This document shows, piece after piece, positions 45,835 through 54,264 of a DNA stretch of 64,000 nt. Under the pieces are notes generated by a model. That model saw only the letters and a program-made list of their open reading frames with translations, was not told the origin of the DNA and ran no database searches. The position numbers and the translations under genes are program-made. Every line of letters begins with the position of its first letter. The stretch's first letter is position 1. Source of the stretch: Bacteroidales bacterium (GTDB taxonomy: Bacteria; Bacteroidota; Bacteroidia; Bacteroidales; UBA932); assembly GCA_017559545.1 (NCBI GenBank), contig JAFYRK010000113.1, positions 1 to 64,000 of the forward strand, given 5' to 3'.

Positions 45835-47112
45835 ATGAAGAAAAGGAACATCATCATATCATTTATTGCAATTGCCGCCCTCGTGACGGCTTTTGCCATT
45901 ATTACACGTTGCTCAAAAGCAAAGGAAGACGAGAACTCTCACCAGTTCAGGCTCAACGACACTCTGACAAACGCCATGTCTGAGATTCCCGAGCTTGCTC
46001 CAATGGACAGGAAAATAAAGAAATTCATGACCAGATGGCACATTAAGGGAGCATCTCTGGCCATTACCAGAAACGACTCACTACTATACGCCAAAGGATA
46101 CGGATGGGCGGATGCCGAGGAAGAGATCCTGATGGAACCAAGCCATATCATGCGCATGGCTTCCGTATCCAAGCTCCTCACTGCCGCAGGAATCATGGTC
46201 CTTCAGGACATGGACCGCCTCTGCATCAAGGACACTGTATTCGGTCCCGGAGGAATTCTGGATGACCCTTTTTTCAACGACCTGGTAAAGTGCGACAAGA
46301 ACTATAGAAAAATCACAGTCGAGCACCTTTTGAGACATCAGGCTGGATTCAGAAGAGACCCGCTGTTCTCATCCGTAGATGTAAAGAATCAACTCGGTCT
46401 TGACCATCCGCCTACCAAAGAGGACTACTTCGGCTTAGTGCTGAGCAGAAAATTACGCTGGGTACCGGGTACAAGCCAGAAATACTCGAACTTTGGCTAT
46501 CTTCTACTGTCAGAAATCATAGAAAGAGTATCGGGGATACCGTATGAGCAGTTCATGAAAGAGAAGGTGCTTGAGCCTGCCGGATGTTTCGACATGCACA
46601 TAGGAGGAACATATTACAGTGATAAAAGACCCAATGAGGTTAGATACTACACCCACGAAGGAGACGGCAAATTTATCGAAGAATACACTGGAAGCGGCCA
46701 AATGGTAGAGCGCTGCTACGGTGGCACTGACCTGCCGCTTCTTTCGGGAGCCGGTGCGTGGTGCGCCTCCCCTGCTGAAATAGCCCGCTTCGTTGCAAGC
46801 ATAGACAGCAAGCCCGGCGTAAAGGACATCATCTCACATGACAGTTTCCTTCAGATGACCGCATACTATGATAAAGAGACATTCTCATTGGGATGGAATG
46901 ACACAGATCCTGCAAGAGGATGGAACAGGACCGGAACATTAGCTGGTACAAGCGCCCTTGTCAGATATTATCCTGACGGAGAGTGCTGGATCATGGTCAC
47001 CAACACCAGTACATATAGAGGGCCTCGGTTCCCTAAGTATACCGAAGCCCTCTTCAAAGAATGTCGTTCACTTTACAGTGACAAGCTACCCAAAAGAAAC
47101 CTGTTTGAGTAA
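45835..47112 (+). CDS. Serine hydrolase of the class C beta-lactamase / DD-peptidase type
   Basis: The 425-residue protein has an N-terminal membrane segment (residues 6-24) and the serine-beta-lactamase fold. The SxxK motif is SVSK (110-113) in MRMASVSKLLTAAG, YSN is found in SQKYSNFGYLLLSEI, and a late catalytic-type strand reads GWNRTGTLAGTSALV. Such proteins act on peptidoglycan peptides, D-amino acid peptides or esters in the envelope. No resistance role can be claimed. The Cys26 context (IITRC) is a weak lipobox. It is the last gene of the plus-strand run, convergent with buk eight bases away. Confidence 0.87.
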   Translation: MKKRNIIISFIAIAALVTAFAIITRCSKAKEDENSHQFRLNDTLTNAMSEIPELAPMDRKIKKFMTRWHIKGASLAITRNDSLLYAKGYGWADAEEEILMEPSHIMRMASVSKLLTAAGIMVLQDMDRLCIKDTVFGPGGILDDPFFNDLVKCDKNYRKITVEHLLRHQAGFRRDPLFSSVDVKNQLGLDHPPTKEDYFGLVLSRKLRWVPGTSQKYSNFGYLLLSEIIERVSGIPYEQFMKEKVLEPAGCFDMHIGGTYYSDKRPNEVRYYTHEGDGKFIEEYTGSGQMVERCYGGTDLPLLSGAGAWCASPAEIARFVASIDSKPGVKDIISHDSFLQMTAYYDKETFSLGWNDTDPARGWNRTGTLAGTSALVRYYPDGECWIMVTNTSTYRGPRFPKYTEALFKECRSLYSDKLPKRNLFE

Positions 47113-47120
47113 TCTGGTTC

Positions 47121-48221
47121 CTAATATCTCTTAACCTCAAACTCGCCTGCAAGAATGCCATAGCCATTCTCTGCCAGCGATTCAAGTTCATTTTCACCTG
47201 CATATACCAGAACCGGAGCGATAAACTGCACCATATCAGTAATCGCAGCAGTGATGGCCTTTCCGTATGCGATTCCTCCGGTCAGTATGATAGCGTCGAC
47301 CCTACCGCCTACCACGGTAGCCATTGAACCGATATATTTTGCTACGGAAATGCAGAATGCCTGTAGAAAGTCTACACAAGCCTTTTCGCCTGCATCCGCT
47401 CTGTTGATGATTTCACGGAAGTCATTTGTTCCAAGATGAGCTACTGCGCCACCCTTTCCAACAAGCATCTTCTTGACCTCAGCCTTGGTATATTCGCCAC
47501 TGAAACACATCTCGACAAGAGGGAATGCCGGTACTGAACCAGCACGTTCCGGGCTCATAGGGCCGTCGCCACCAAGAGCATCATTAACATCGATCACAAG
47601 ACCGTTCCTGTGAAGAGAAACCGACGAACCACCGCCCATATGAGCCACAATCACGGTCACGTCCTTGTTTGTCTTGCCTATGCTGCCAGCATAACGACGG
47701 ACCATCGCACGTGAGTTCAATGCATGGAAAGCAGGTCTGTGCGGCAATGCCGGATGTCCTGAGATCTTAAGTTCCGGAAGCATATCATCTGATGTCGGAG
47801 CATCCGCAATATACGCCTTGCACACACCCGCCATACCTTTCTCGGCACGCATCTTATTGATATCACCCGCCATGTCATCTGCGATCAAAGCGCTGAGATT
47901 ACATGCATGAACGCCATCCTTGCCTGCCATCAGTGCATCACGCATTTCCTGAGTAACCTCATACACACCAGTCTGGATAGGAGTGATCAGTCCTCCACGA
48001 GCCATGATAAGGTCTATTGAATCCAGTCCGACTCCGTTCTCAGTCAGAAAGTTCACAATGGCATCACGGCGCATGCCGCCCTGATGCATCACTGATTCAT
48101 ATTTCGCTATCTCTTCTGCAGAGTGAGTGAGATTTGTCTCGAATTTCTGGACACCGTCCTCGTAAAAACCGATCTTGGTAGAGGTTGAACCAGGGTTGAT
48201 TATAAGAATTTTTCCTTTCAT
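47121..48221 (-). CDS. buk: Butyrate kinase
   Basis: Buk converts butyryl phosphate and ADP to butyrate and ATP, the energy-yielding last step of one butyrate pathway. The 366-residue product shows the acetokinase-family ATPase fold: ILIINPGSTSTKIGFYE at the N-terminus, RGGLITPIQTGVYEV, VIVAHMGGGSSVSLHRNG and AIILTGGIAYGKAIT. MSPERAGSVPAFPLVEMCFS is typical of butyrate rather than acetate kinases. Another ATG at 48227 lies one base after the ptb stop; the ATG at 48221 matches family N-termini better. It is last in the ackA-ptb-buk unit. Confidence 0.93.
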   Translation of the reverse strand: MKGKILIINPGSTSTKIGFYEDGVQKFETNLTHSAEEIAKYESVMHQGGMRRDAIVNFLTENGVGLDSIDLIMARGGLITPIQTGVYEVTQEMRDALMAGKDGVHACNLSALIADDMAGDINKMRAEKGMAGVCKAYIADAPTSDDMLPELKISGHPALPHRPAFHALNSRAMVRRYAGSIGKTNKDVTVIVAHMGGGSSVSLHRNGLVIDVNDALGGDGPMSPERAGSVPAFPLVEMCFSGEYTKAEVKKMLVGKGGAVAHLGTNDFREIINRADAGEKACVDFLQAFCISVAKYIGSMATVVGGRVDAIILTGGIAYGKAITAAITDMVQFIAPVLVYAGENELESLAENGYGILAGEFEVKRY

Positions 48222-48228
48222 GGTCATA

Positions 48229-49131
48229 TTAGAACATTGCCGCGATAGCGATTGAATTCAATTTTGTCTCAATGCTGTCCGCACGGCTTGAAAGCACGCA
48301 TGGAACCTTTGCACCTACAAGGATACCGGCCTGCTTCACACCTGGAACCAACTTCGAATTAGCCTTATAGAATACATTACCGGACTCGATGTTAGGGAAG
48401 AGGATGCAGTCTGCATCTCCAGCCACCGGGCTCACGAGACCCTTGATCTGGACAGACTCCATGTCAATTGCGACATCAAGAGCGAGCGGGCCGTCTGCAA
48501 TGCATCCCTTGATCTGCCCACGTTCCACCATCTTGGAAAGCATTGCCGCCTCAATTGAAGCAGGCTGGCTATGAAGCACCTGCTCTGTTGCGGCAAGGAT
48601 TGCGACCTTAGGAGTCTGCACTCCAACAGCCTTGGCAGTCCTTACGAGGCACTCCATGATGATCTGCTTCTGCTTGAAGTCCGGCGCTGGGATTACCGCT
48701 ACGTCTCCTACAAAAAGAAGCTTGTGGTATGATGGGATCTCAAGTGTCGTACAGTGTGTCAGCGTACCCTTCGGAGGAAGAAGTCCCTTCTCCTTGTTAA
48801 GGATGGCACGGAGGAACTTGTCTGTAGAGCAGAGACCCTTCATAAGGAAGTCTCCCTCGCCGTCGTTGATCATCTGGACTGCCTGAGCTACAGACTTGAG
48901 CTCATCTGGGTTATGTACGATTGTGAATACAGAGACATCAACTCCCTCTTCTGCGCAAGCCTTGGCAATAAGGTCCTGGTCTCCCACAAGTGTCACATCA
49001 GCCAGACCAAGTTCCACAGCTTTGCCTGCCGCAGCTACAGTATGAGTGTCAACACCCCATGCAGCTACCATTCTTTTCCTGTTGCCTCTGCCCTTGAGCT
49101 CGGCATAGATCTGTTCAAATTTTGTAAACAT
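48229..49131 (-). CDS. ptb: Phosphate butyryltransferase
   Basis: Ptb exchanges CoA of butyryl-CoA for phosphate, making butyryl phosphate for Buk. The 300-residue protein has the phosphate acetyl/butyryltransferase pattern: VAAWGVDTHTVAAAGKAVEL, DVTLVGDQDLIAKACAE, DFLMKGLCSTDKFLRAILNK, DGPLALDVAIDMESVQIKG and DCILFPNIESGNVFYKA. The frame opens at 49194, but the ATG at 49131 is preceded by an AAAGAAG ribosome-binding sequence and avoids overlap with ackA. It lies 43 bases after ackA and seven before buk. Confidence 0.92.
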   Translation of the reverse strand: MFTKFEQIYAELKGRGNRKRMVAAWGVDTHTVAAAGKAVELGLADVTLVGDQDLIAKACAEEGVDVSVFTIVHNPDELKSVAQAVQMINDGEGDFLMKGLCSTDKFLRAILNKEKGLLPPKGTLTHCTTLEIPSYHKLLFVGDVAVIPAPDFKQKQIIMECLVRTAKAVGVQTPKVAILAATEQVLHSQPASIEAAMLSKMVERGQIKGCIADGPLALDVAIDMESVQIKGLVSPVAGDADCILFPNIESGNVFYKANSKLVPGVKQAGILVGAKVPCVLSSRADSIETKLNSIAIAAMF

Positions 49132-49174
49132 CTTCTTTATAAAATATATCCCCGGCATAATACCGGGGACTTGA

Positions 49175-50386
49175 TTATTCTTCGTTAAGTACAATATTCA
49201 TAGTGTCGCGGGCAATCATCAGCTCTTCATTTGTAGTAATGAGAGCAACCTTAACCTTAGAGTCAGGGAGTGTAATGATTGTATCGACTCCTCTTACCAC
49301 GTTTGCATCATAGTCAAACTTGACACCGAGGTAAGTAAGATTCTCGCACACTCTGCGGCGCAGACGGCTGTTGTTCTCACCGATACCGCCTGTGAAGACG
49401 ATAAGGTCAACACCATTCATTGCAGCTGCATATGCACCGATGTACTTTGTAATCTCGTATGTAAGCTTCTTGAGGGTAAGCTTTGCCTTTGCATCGCCAT
49501 TATTTGCCGCCTCATCAAGGTCACGGGCATCAGATGACACACATGAAAGTCCAAGGAAACCAGACTTCTTGTTAAGCACGGTACTCATCTGTGCAGCTGT
49601 AAGGCCTTCCTTCTCCTGGATGTAAGTTACAACCTCAGGGTCAACGCTACCGCTTCGTGTTCCCATGATAAGTCCCTCAAGCGGAGTGAATCCCATTGTA
49701 GTATCGATAGACTTTCCGTTTACAACTGCAGCGATAGAGCTTCCGTTTCCAAGGTGGCAGGTGATGATCTTAGAGTAGTTGATATCAAGGCCTGCGAACT
49801 TGGCACCCTTTGCAGAAACATACTTGTGGCTTGTTCCGTGGAATCCGTAACGACGGATACCATATTTCTCGTAATACTCGTATGGAAGACCGTACATGTA
49901 CGCATACGATGGCATTGTCTGGTGGAAAGCAGTGTCAAATACACCAACCTGAGGAACCTCAGGAAGAACCGCTGAAACCGCCTTGATTCCAAGAAGGTTT
50001 GCAGGATTATGAAGAGGTGCAAAAACCGAGCACTTCTCAAGCTGAGCCACAACCTCATCTGTTATGAGCTGACTGCATACGAACTCCTCAGCACCGTGAA
50101 CAACCCTATGTCCAACAGCCTCAATATCCTCAAGAGTATCGAGCACGCCATATTGTTTGTCGAGGAGAGCCTCAAGGACGGCCTTGATACCTACTGTATG
50201 GTTCTCAATAGGCATTTCCTTTACGAGATTCTCTTTTCCTGGAGCCTGATGCTTAAGGCAACCTGTTTCCATTCCGATTCTCTCTACAAGACCTTTTGCA
50301 AGAAGATCATAAACCTCATCGTTCTTCATGTCAAGAAGCTGATACTTCAAAGAAGAGCTTCCGCAGTTGAGTACTAAAATAATCAT
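49175..50386 (-). CDS. ackA: Acetate kinase
   Basis: AckA interconverts acetyl phosphate plus ADP and acetate plus ATP. The 403-residue protein has the family signatures VLNCGSSSLKYQLLDM at the N-terminus, GVFDTAFHQTMPSYAY, RRYGFHGTSHKYVS, ITCHLGNGSSIAAV, MGFTPLEGLIMGTRSGSVDP and VFTGGIGENNSRLRR. It leads the ackA-ptb-buk unit from a strong promoter that lies inside the start of the divergent ComEC-like gene. No phosphotransacetylase gene (pta) is adjacent, although pta-ackA is the common pairing. Confidence 0.97.
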   Translation of the reverse strand: MIILVLNCGSSSLKYQLLDMKNDEVYDLLAKGLVERIGMETGCLKHQAPGKENLVKEMPIENHTVGIKAVLEALLDKQYGVLDTLEDIEAVGHRVVHGAEEFVCSQLITDEVVAQLEKCSVFAPLHNPANLLGIKAVSAVLPEVPQVGVFDTAFHQTMPSYAYMYGLPYEYYEKYGIRRYGFHGTSHKYVSAKGAKFAGLDINYSKIITCHLGNGSSIAAVVNGKSIDTTMGFTPLEGLIMGTRSGSVDPEVVTYIQEKEGLTAAQMSTVLNKKSGFLGLSCVSSDARDLDEAANNGDAKAKLTLKKLTYEITKYIGAYAAAMNGVDLIVFTGGIGENNSRLRRRVCENLTYLGVKFDYDANVVRGVDTIITLPDSKVKVALITTNEELMIARDTMNIVLNEE

Positions 50387-50427
50387 GTCGTTATATTTTT
50401 GTTTTGTTTATCTTCCAATCCGCCCCA

Positions 50428-50460
50428 CGTCATTGCGAGGAGCTTTGCGACGTGGCAATC
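50428..50460 (+). repeat. Dispersed palindromic repeat, copy 2
   Basis: This reads CGTCATTGCGAGGAGCTTTG and ends CGACGTGGCAATC, the reverse complement of the repeat type at 2591-2622 with a different centre. Arms ATTGC and GCAAT can pair. It lies in the presumed 5' leader of the ackA transcript. Confidence 0.7.
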
Positions 50461-50492
50461 TAGAATTTCTATGAAATTCAAGCTCATCTTTG

Positions 50493-50525
50493 CAAAGTTA
50501 TGAAAATATTCGCTACTTTAGCAAA
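50493..50525 (-). promoter_or_regulatory. Strong promoter of ackA-ptb-buk
   Basis: On the minus strand TTTG (50522-50525) is followed after 21 bases by TAACTTTG (50493-50500), a full match to the Bacteroidetes TTTG / TAnnTTTG promoter. The predicted leader of about 100 bases includes the palindromic repeat. A weaker plus-strand box, CATCTTTG at 50485-50492, may serve the ComEC-like gene. Confidence 0.75.
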
Positions 50526-51651
50526 AATACGTAAGGAAATGAAAGCGGAGAGAGAGATTGCAGGGATTGTGCTGCCGTTTGCTATAGGAACGGCTCTGTT
50601 CATATACACAGGATGCGCATCTGCAGCCGTTTCAGCTCCAGCGCTTCTTTCGATAACAGTATTTCTTCTGGGCTTCCTTCTATACGCCCGAAATCATCCG
50701 GCTGACCATATTCCGACATTTGCCATCATGATTCTCTGTATGGCAGCATGCGGAGGTTTATCTGCCTCAACTGACCATCTGCTGTCGGTAAGTACACTTA
50801 TGGATGCATCATGGCTCAGTTCTGCGGCACAGAATTTCGGAGAAAACATGCAGGAATCCATAGACTTGATCCCATTCAGGAAGGACTCGACGGGACAGAT
50901 AGTCAAAGCTTTGCTCACAGGCGAAAGGAGCGGGATACCAGAGGAGATAGCCAGCGCCTTCAGAAACAGCGGAGCATCACACATCCTCGCCCTGTCAGGA
51001 CTTCATCTAGGAATCATCTATGGGATAGTGAGCCTTATCACACGCTGCCTTGGCAACACTGGAAAAGCGAAGGTCGCAAAGTCTTTGATTCTTGTCAGCT
51101 TATGCGGATTCTACACCATTGCCACCGGCGCCGGAGCATCGATTGTGCGTGCATTCATATTCATTCTAATAGGAGAAAGCGCCAGACTGAGCGACAGGTC
51201 GACATGCTTGAAAAAGGTTATGACGGCAGCACTTCTGATACATCTGACCATATCGCCATCATCAATCACAGAGGTAGGATTTCAGCTCTCATATGCAGCA
51301 ATTGTCGGGATCGCATATATCTTCCCATGGCTGCAGGGGTTCTGGCCGGGTAACAGAAAAGAAGACCCGGCACTGACAAAATGCACAAGATGGATATGGG
51401 ATTCCGCCTCCATGTCGATATCATGTCAGATTACGACCGGTCCTCTGGCCTATATGTATTTCGGAACATTCCCGACACAGTTCATCATGACCAACATGAT
51501 AGCCCTTCCACTGACCGGGCTCATAATCCCGATGGCGCTCATCACCCTTACCACATGCAGTCTGGGTTGGGACATACAAGTCCTGATCAACGGTACAGAG
51601 TGGCTGATTACATTACTTTGCGAAGCTCTAGACCTGCTGAGTACCATGTAA
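50500..51651 (+). CDS. ComEC/Rec2-like competence-domain membrane protein (short form)
   Basis: The protein has up to 383 residues and consists of the ComEC central membrane domain. It has several hydrophobic helices and the family block SHILALSGLHLGIIYGI (about 164-180), followed by ASIVRAFIFILIG and FQLSYAAIVGIAYIFPW. Full ComEC proteins (often 650-800 residues) also have an N-terminal OB-like domain and a C-terminal metallo-beta-lactamase domain, both absent here. DNA uptake is therefore possible but uncertain. The ATG at 50500 is nearly at the predicted transcription start; the ATG at 50539, behind GTAAGGAA, may be the real one. The 3' end overlaps the convergent apbE gene by 44 bases. 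Confidence 0.78.
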   Translation: MKIFATLAKIRKEMKAEREIAGIVLPFAIGTALFIYTGCASAAVSAPALLSITVFLLGFLLYARNHPADHIPTFAIMILCMAACGGLSASTDHLLSVSTLMDASWLSSAAQNFGENMQESIDLIPFRKDSTGQIVKALLTGERSGIPEEIASAFRNSGASHILALSGLHLGIIYGIVSLITRCLGNTGKAKVAKSLILVSLCGFYTIATGAGASIVRAFIFILIGESARLSDRSTCLKKVMTAALLIHLTISPSSITEVGFQLSYAAIVGIAYIFPWLQGFWPGNRKEDPALTKCTRWIWDSASMSISCQITTGPLAYMYFGTFPTQFIMTNMIALPLTGLIIPMALITLTTCSLGWDIQVLINGTEWLITLLCEALDLLSTM

Positions 51652-52663
51652 CGAACTCTCCTCCATCATCATACACCAGACACCCTTCAAGGTCTTCCCG
51701 AGACTCAATGAAAGCCTTCGCCTGTTCGAATCCTATCACCATGCAATAGGTAGCATAGGCATCAGCTATCATGGCATTTTCTGCTATGACAGTAGCACTC
51801 AAAAGATTATGTGTCACAGGGTAACCTGTCCGCGGGTCGACTGTATGAGGATATTTCTTTCCGTCCTTGACATAGAATTTTCTGTAATTTCCAGATGTCA
51901 CGACGCCATGAGGCCCCTCCGGAACAGAAAAAACGCCCTGGAGCTGCGCTCCGAGCTCATTGTTTCCGTCCTCCGGCCTATCTATTCCGATAGTCCATGC
52001 AACTCCGGACGGGTTCCTGCCATCACAGAATATCTCACCGATATTCACCATCATATCCTTTACTCCTACCGAGTACAGATACCTTGCAACAAGATCGCAG
52101 CTATATCCCTGGGCTATCGCATTGTAATTGAGTTGAGGACTTACTGAACCTTGTGGCGCAAGACACAGAGACCCTGGATCCATTTCCTTGCCGACATAGT
52201 CATGAATAGACTCACGGCAAAGCCTCATTCCGCACATGCTCATGACAGAGTCAACCTGATGAGAAGACGGCAATGATCCATTCTTGAAGCCGAAACCCCA
52301 CATGTCATATAGTGGCGACAGACTGACATCCACAGCGCCATCGGTCTCTTTCCAGACATCATAGCCCATAGAGTATATCTCTGCAAACATCTCATCCACC
52401 ACTACGGTTTCACCGGCATTGAAGCGGCTTAGGACAGAGTTCTTATTGTATCCGGACAGGGTGGCATCTATCTTTTGCAGAATATTCTCGACCGAGTCCC
52501 TTATCTCGGCAGGACTATTGTATACTCCTTGCGAATTGAATATGACAGAATAGGTTCCGCCCTGGGCGTAGCCTTCTATCTTGACATATCCGCCGCGCTT
52601 TGCACAAGAAAGCGACAGCAGAGCCATGATAAACAAAGTGAATATGCTGATCTTAGGTCTCAT
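51608..52663 (-). CDS. apbE: FAD:protein FMN transferase (ApbE) lipoprotein
   Basis: ApbE attaches FMN to threonine residues of envelope flavoproteins such as Rnf and Nqr subunits. The 351-residue product starts with a lipoprotein signal (MALLSLSC). It then has AQGGTYSVIFNSQG, DVWKETDGAVDVSLSPLYDM, the NYNAIAQGYSCDLVARYL stretch, MVNIGEIFCDG and the metal-binding end VIAENAMIADAYAT. The frame opens at 52726; the ATG at 52663 (MRPKISIFTLF) gives the signal peptide and lies 23 bases downstream of the -7 box at 52687-52694. Confidence 0.93.
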   Translation of the reverse strand: MRPKISIFTLFIMALLSLSCAKRGGYVKIEGYAQGGTYSVIFNSQGVYNSPAEIRDSVENILQKIDATLSGYNKNSVLSRFNAGETVVVDEMFAEIYSMGYDVWKETDGAVDVSLSPLYDMWGFGFKNGSLPSSHQVDSVMSMCGMRLCRESIHDYVGKEMDPGSLCLAPQGSVSPQLNYNAIAQGYSCDLVARYLYSVGVKDMMVNIGEIFCDGRNPSGVAWTIGIDRPEDGNNELGAQLQGVFSVPEGPHGVVTSGNYRKFYVKDGKKYPHTVDPRTGYPVTHNLLSATVIAENAMIADAYATYCMVIGFEQAKAFIESREDLEGCLVYDDGGEFVTWYSAGLELRKVM

Positions 52664-52681
52664 TACAGTGCTGAATTTTTC

Positions 52682-52713
52682 TTGCACAAAGTTAGCGGTT
52701 TTTACTATATTTG
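52682..52713 (+). promoter_or_regulatory. Promoter of the FISUMP lipoprotein gene
   Basis: TTGC (52682-52685) and TATATTTG (52706-52713) are 20 bases apart, fitting the -33/-7 pattern with a partial -33. The first ATG is at 52731. The promoter overlaps the apbE promoter on the other strand. Confidence 0.55.
52687..52694 (-). promoter_or_regulatory. -7 box of apbE
   Basis: On the minus strand this reads TAACTTTG, matching TAnnTTTG, 23 bases before the apbE ATG at 52663. The -33 region is weak. Confidence 0.5.
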
Positions 52714-52730
52714 CAGAATTATTCATATAA

Positions 52731-53753
52731 ATGAAACCTGAAATGAGTCATCGTAAACTGAACATTCTCATATTCGCAATAGCCTTTTCCATCTGCATAA
52801 TCTCATGCAAGAAAGACGAAGAGGCAACTGTAACACCATCCCTTTCGGGAACATTGTCATTCAGCATTCCGGAATATGTATCCCAAAATACGACATGGAC
52901 AATTACACCCTCCGGTGTCATCCACCCGGATGGCGAAGGCATTGGATATTATTGGAAGGTCACCCCTACAAAGCCGGCGGCAGACACCACAAGGTTCGAA
53001 AACGGATTGGACCAGAACGGCAAGCCGTCTGACGGATCATTTACCTTCACATTCTCAGACACACTCCAGACATGTACCATCAGCGGATATGCGTTCGCAA
53101 AAGGATACTCATATACCTCCAAGTCTGTTAAATGCACTGTAGTAAAGGGAGGCATCGACAACTCTATCACAAACCTCGGACTTGCAGACAAGCCTTCAAT
53201 AACTGTTGACGGCATAGTTTACCCTTATGTCACTATCGGCGGACTTGATTGGCTCTGCAGAAACATCGCCGACAAGAGCGCCGGTGCATCTTACAAGAAC
53301 TGCGAGGTAATGAACGATGTATTCGGAGTATATTATTCATTTGAAGAAGCGCAGACAATATGCCCTGAAGGCTGGAGACTGCCTACCGATGCTGAATGGG
53401 TTGCTGCATTAGAAGCACATGACAACAAGATAGCACAACTGATGGGCAAAGCCTACTTCAACGATAATAATATGTGGGAATATTGGCCAAAGGTTGGAGA
53501 TATAACAAACACATCCGGTCTTTCCATTATTCCTGTAGGATATGCTATGCTCAGCGGCAAGAATTCAGACGGATACTACTCCAACGCACAGTTCAACGGG
53601 CTCAACGAGTATGCAGCGTTCTGGACTGCAGACTCCGTGGCAGATGAGGAAGGGATGTCATACTACAGATACATCATCTGCGACCAGCCGGAACTCCAGT
53701 TAGGCAAAGCTGACACTAAAACATTCGGAGCGAATGTGCGCTGCGTAAGATAA
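52731..53753 (+). CDS. Lipoprotein with FISUMP (Fibrobacter major paralogous) domain
   Basis: The 340-residue protein has a lipoprotein signal (AFSICIISC, Cys26). A beta-rich N-terminal part (about 35-150) contains a PKD/Ig-like stretch (GYAFAKGYSYTSKSVKCTVV). The C-terminal FISUMP domain (about 160-340) shows VTIGGLDWLCRNIAD, ICPEGWRLPTDAEWVAALEAH, IPVGYAMLSGK and a final NVRCVR. Such proteins are surface-exposed in Bacteroidetes and Fibrobacteres, with unclear function. A second ATG is at 52743. Confidence 0.82.
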   Translation: MKPEMSHRKLNILIFAIAFSICIISCKKDEEATVTPSLSGTLSFSIPEYVSQNTTWTITPSGVIHPDGEGIGYYWKVTPTKPAADTTRFENGLDQNGKPSDGSFTFTFSDTLQTCTISGYAFAKGYSYTSKSVKCTVVKGGIDNSITNLGLADKPSITVDGIVYPYVTIGGLDWLCRNIADKSAGASYKNCEVMNDVFGVYYSFEEAQTICPEGWRLPTDAEWVAALEAHDNKIAQLMGKAYFNDNNMWEYWPKVGDITNTSGLSIIPVGYAMLSGKNSDGYYSNAQFNGLNEYAAFWTADSVADEEGMSYYRYIICDQPELQLGKADTKTFGANVRCVR

Positions 53754-53756
53754 CGG

Positions 53757-54263
53757 CTACAATTCAGTTACAATCCAATCGGAGCCGAAATTGACCTGAG
53801 GACGGAAAGCGTCTTCAGGTTTTATTTTTGACTTTGTCATAGAAAGAATCCTGATATCCACCTTCAATCCATCCTTCATGACACATGAAGCTGAAACAGG
53901 ATTTCCATCAGGATCAAATTTCACATCAGCGGATTCAGGATCAAGAAAAGCATTTACATCTGCACTCCCGACATCCTCCACATACACCTCCTTGAGCGAA
54001 GTATCGAGAGTCCACACCTTGGTTCCATCACAATACATCTCAATGCCATTACCACGCATCGTAAAGGCTTTTCCTTGTAGCACAACCTCCGCCTCACCCT
54101 CTATGCGGGTCTGGGACACATACATGGAATATGAGCACTCGAGAGTCACGCATGAATCAGAAATAGCAGCACGCAGTCTATCCAAGGCTGCCTGCTGCGT
54201 CTGCTGTGCCGCTGCAGATGCCACTATGAGCATTGCAGCAATTGCTATAAGTATTCTTCTCAT
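53757..54263 (-). CDS. LolA-like outer-membrane lipoprotein carrier
   Basis: The 168-residue exported protein has a signal peptide (MRRILIAIAAMLIVASAAA). The mature part follows the LolA-like beta-baseplate pattern: LECSYSMYVSQTRIEGEAEV, LQGKAFTMRGNGIEMYCDGT, KVWTLDTSLKEVYVED and KVDIRILSMTKSKIKPEDAF. LolA carries lipoproteins across the periplasm. Adjacency to ftsK (one base apart) is the arrangement I expect in Bacteroidetes and supports the call. Sequence similarity to classical LolA is low. Confidence 0.72.
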   Translation of the reverse strand: MRRILIAIAAMLIVASAAAQQTQQAALDRLRAAISDSCVTLECSYSMYVSQTRIEGEAEVVLQGKAFTMRGNGIEMYCDGTKVWTLDTSLKEVYVEDVGSADVNAFLDPESADVKFDPDGNPVSASCVMKDGLKVDIRILSMTKSKIKPEDAFRPQVNFGSDWIVTEL

Positions 54264-54264
54264 C

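Noticed and set aside
45835..47112. Beta-lactamase as antibiotic resistance gene
   Set aside because: SxxK and YxN motifs only place it in the broad serine hydrolase family; many members are peptidases or esterases and nothing here shows beta-lactam hydrolysis.
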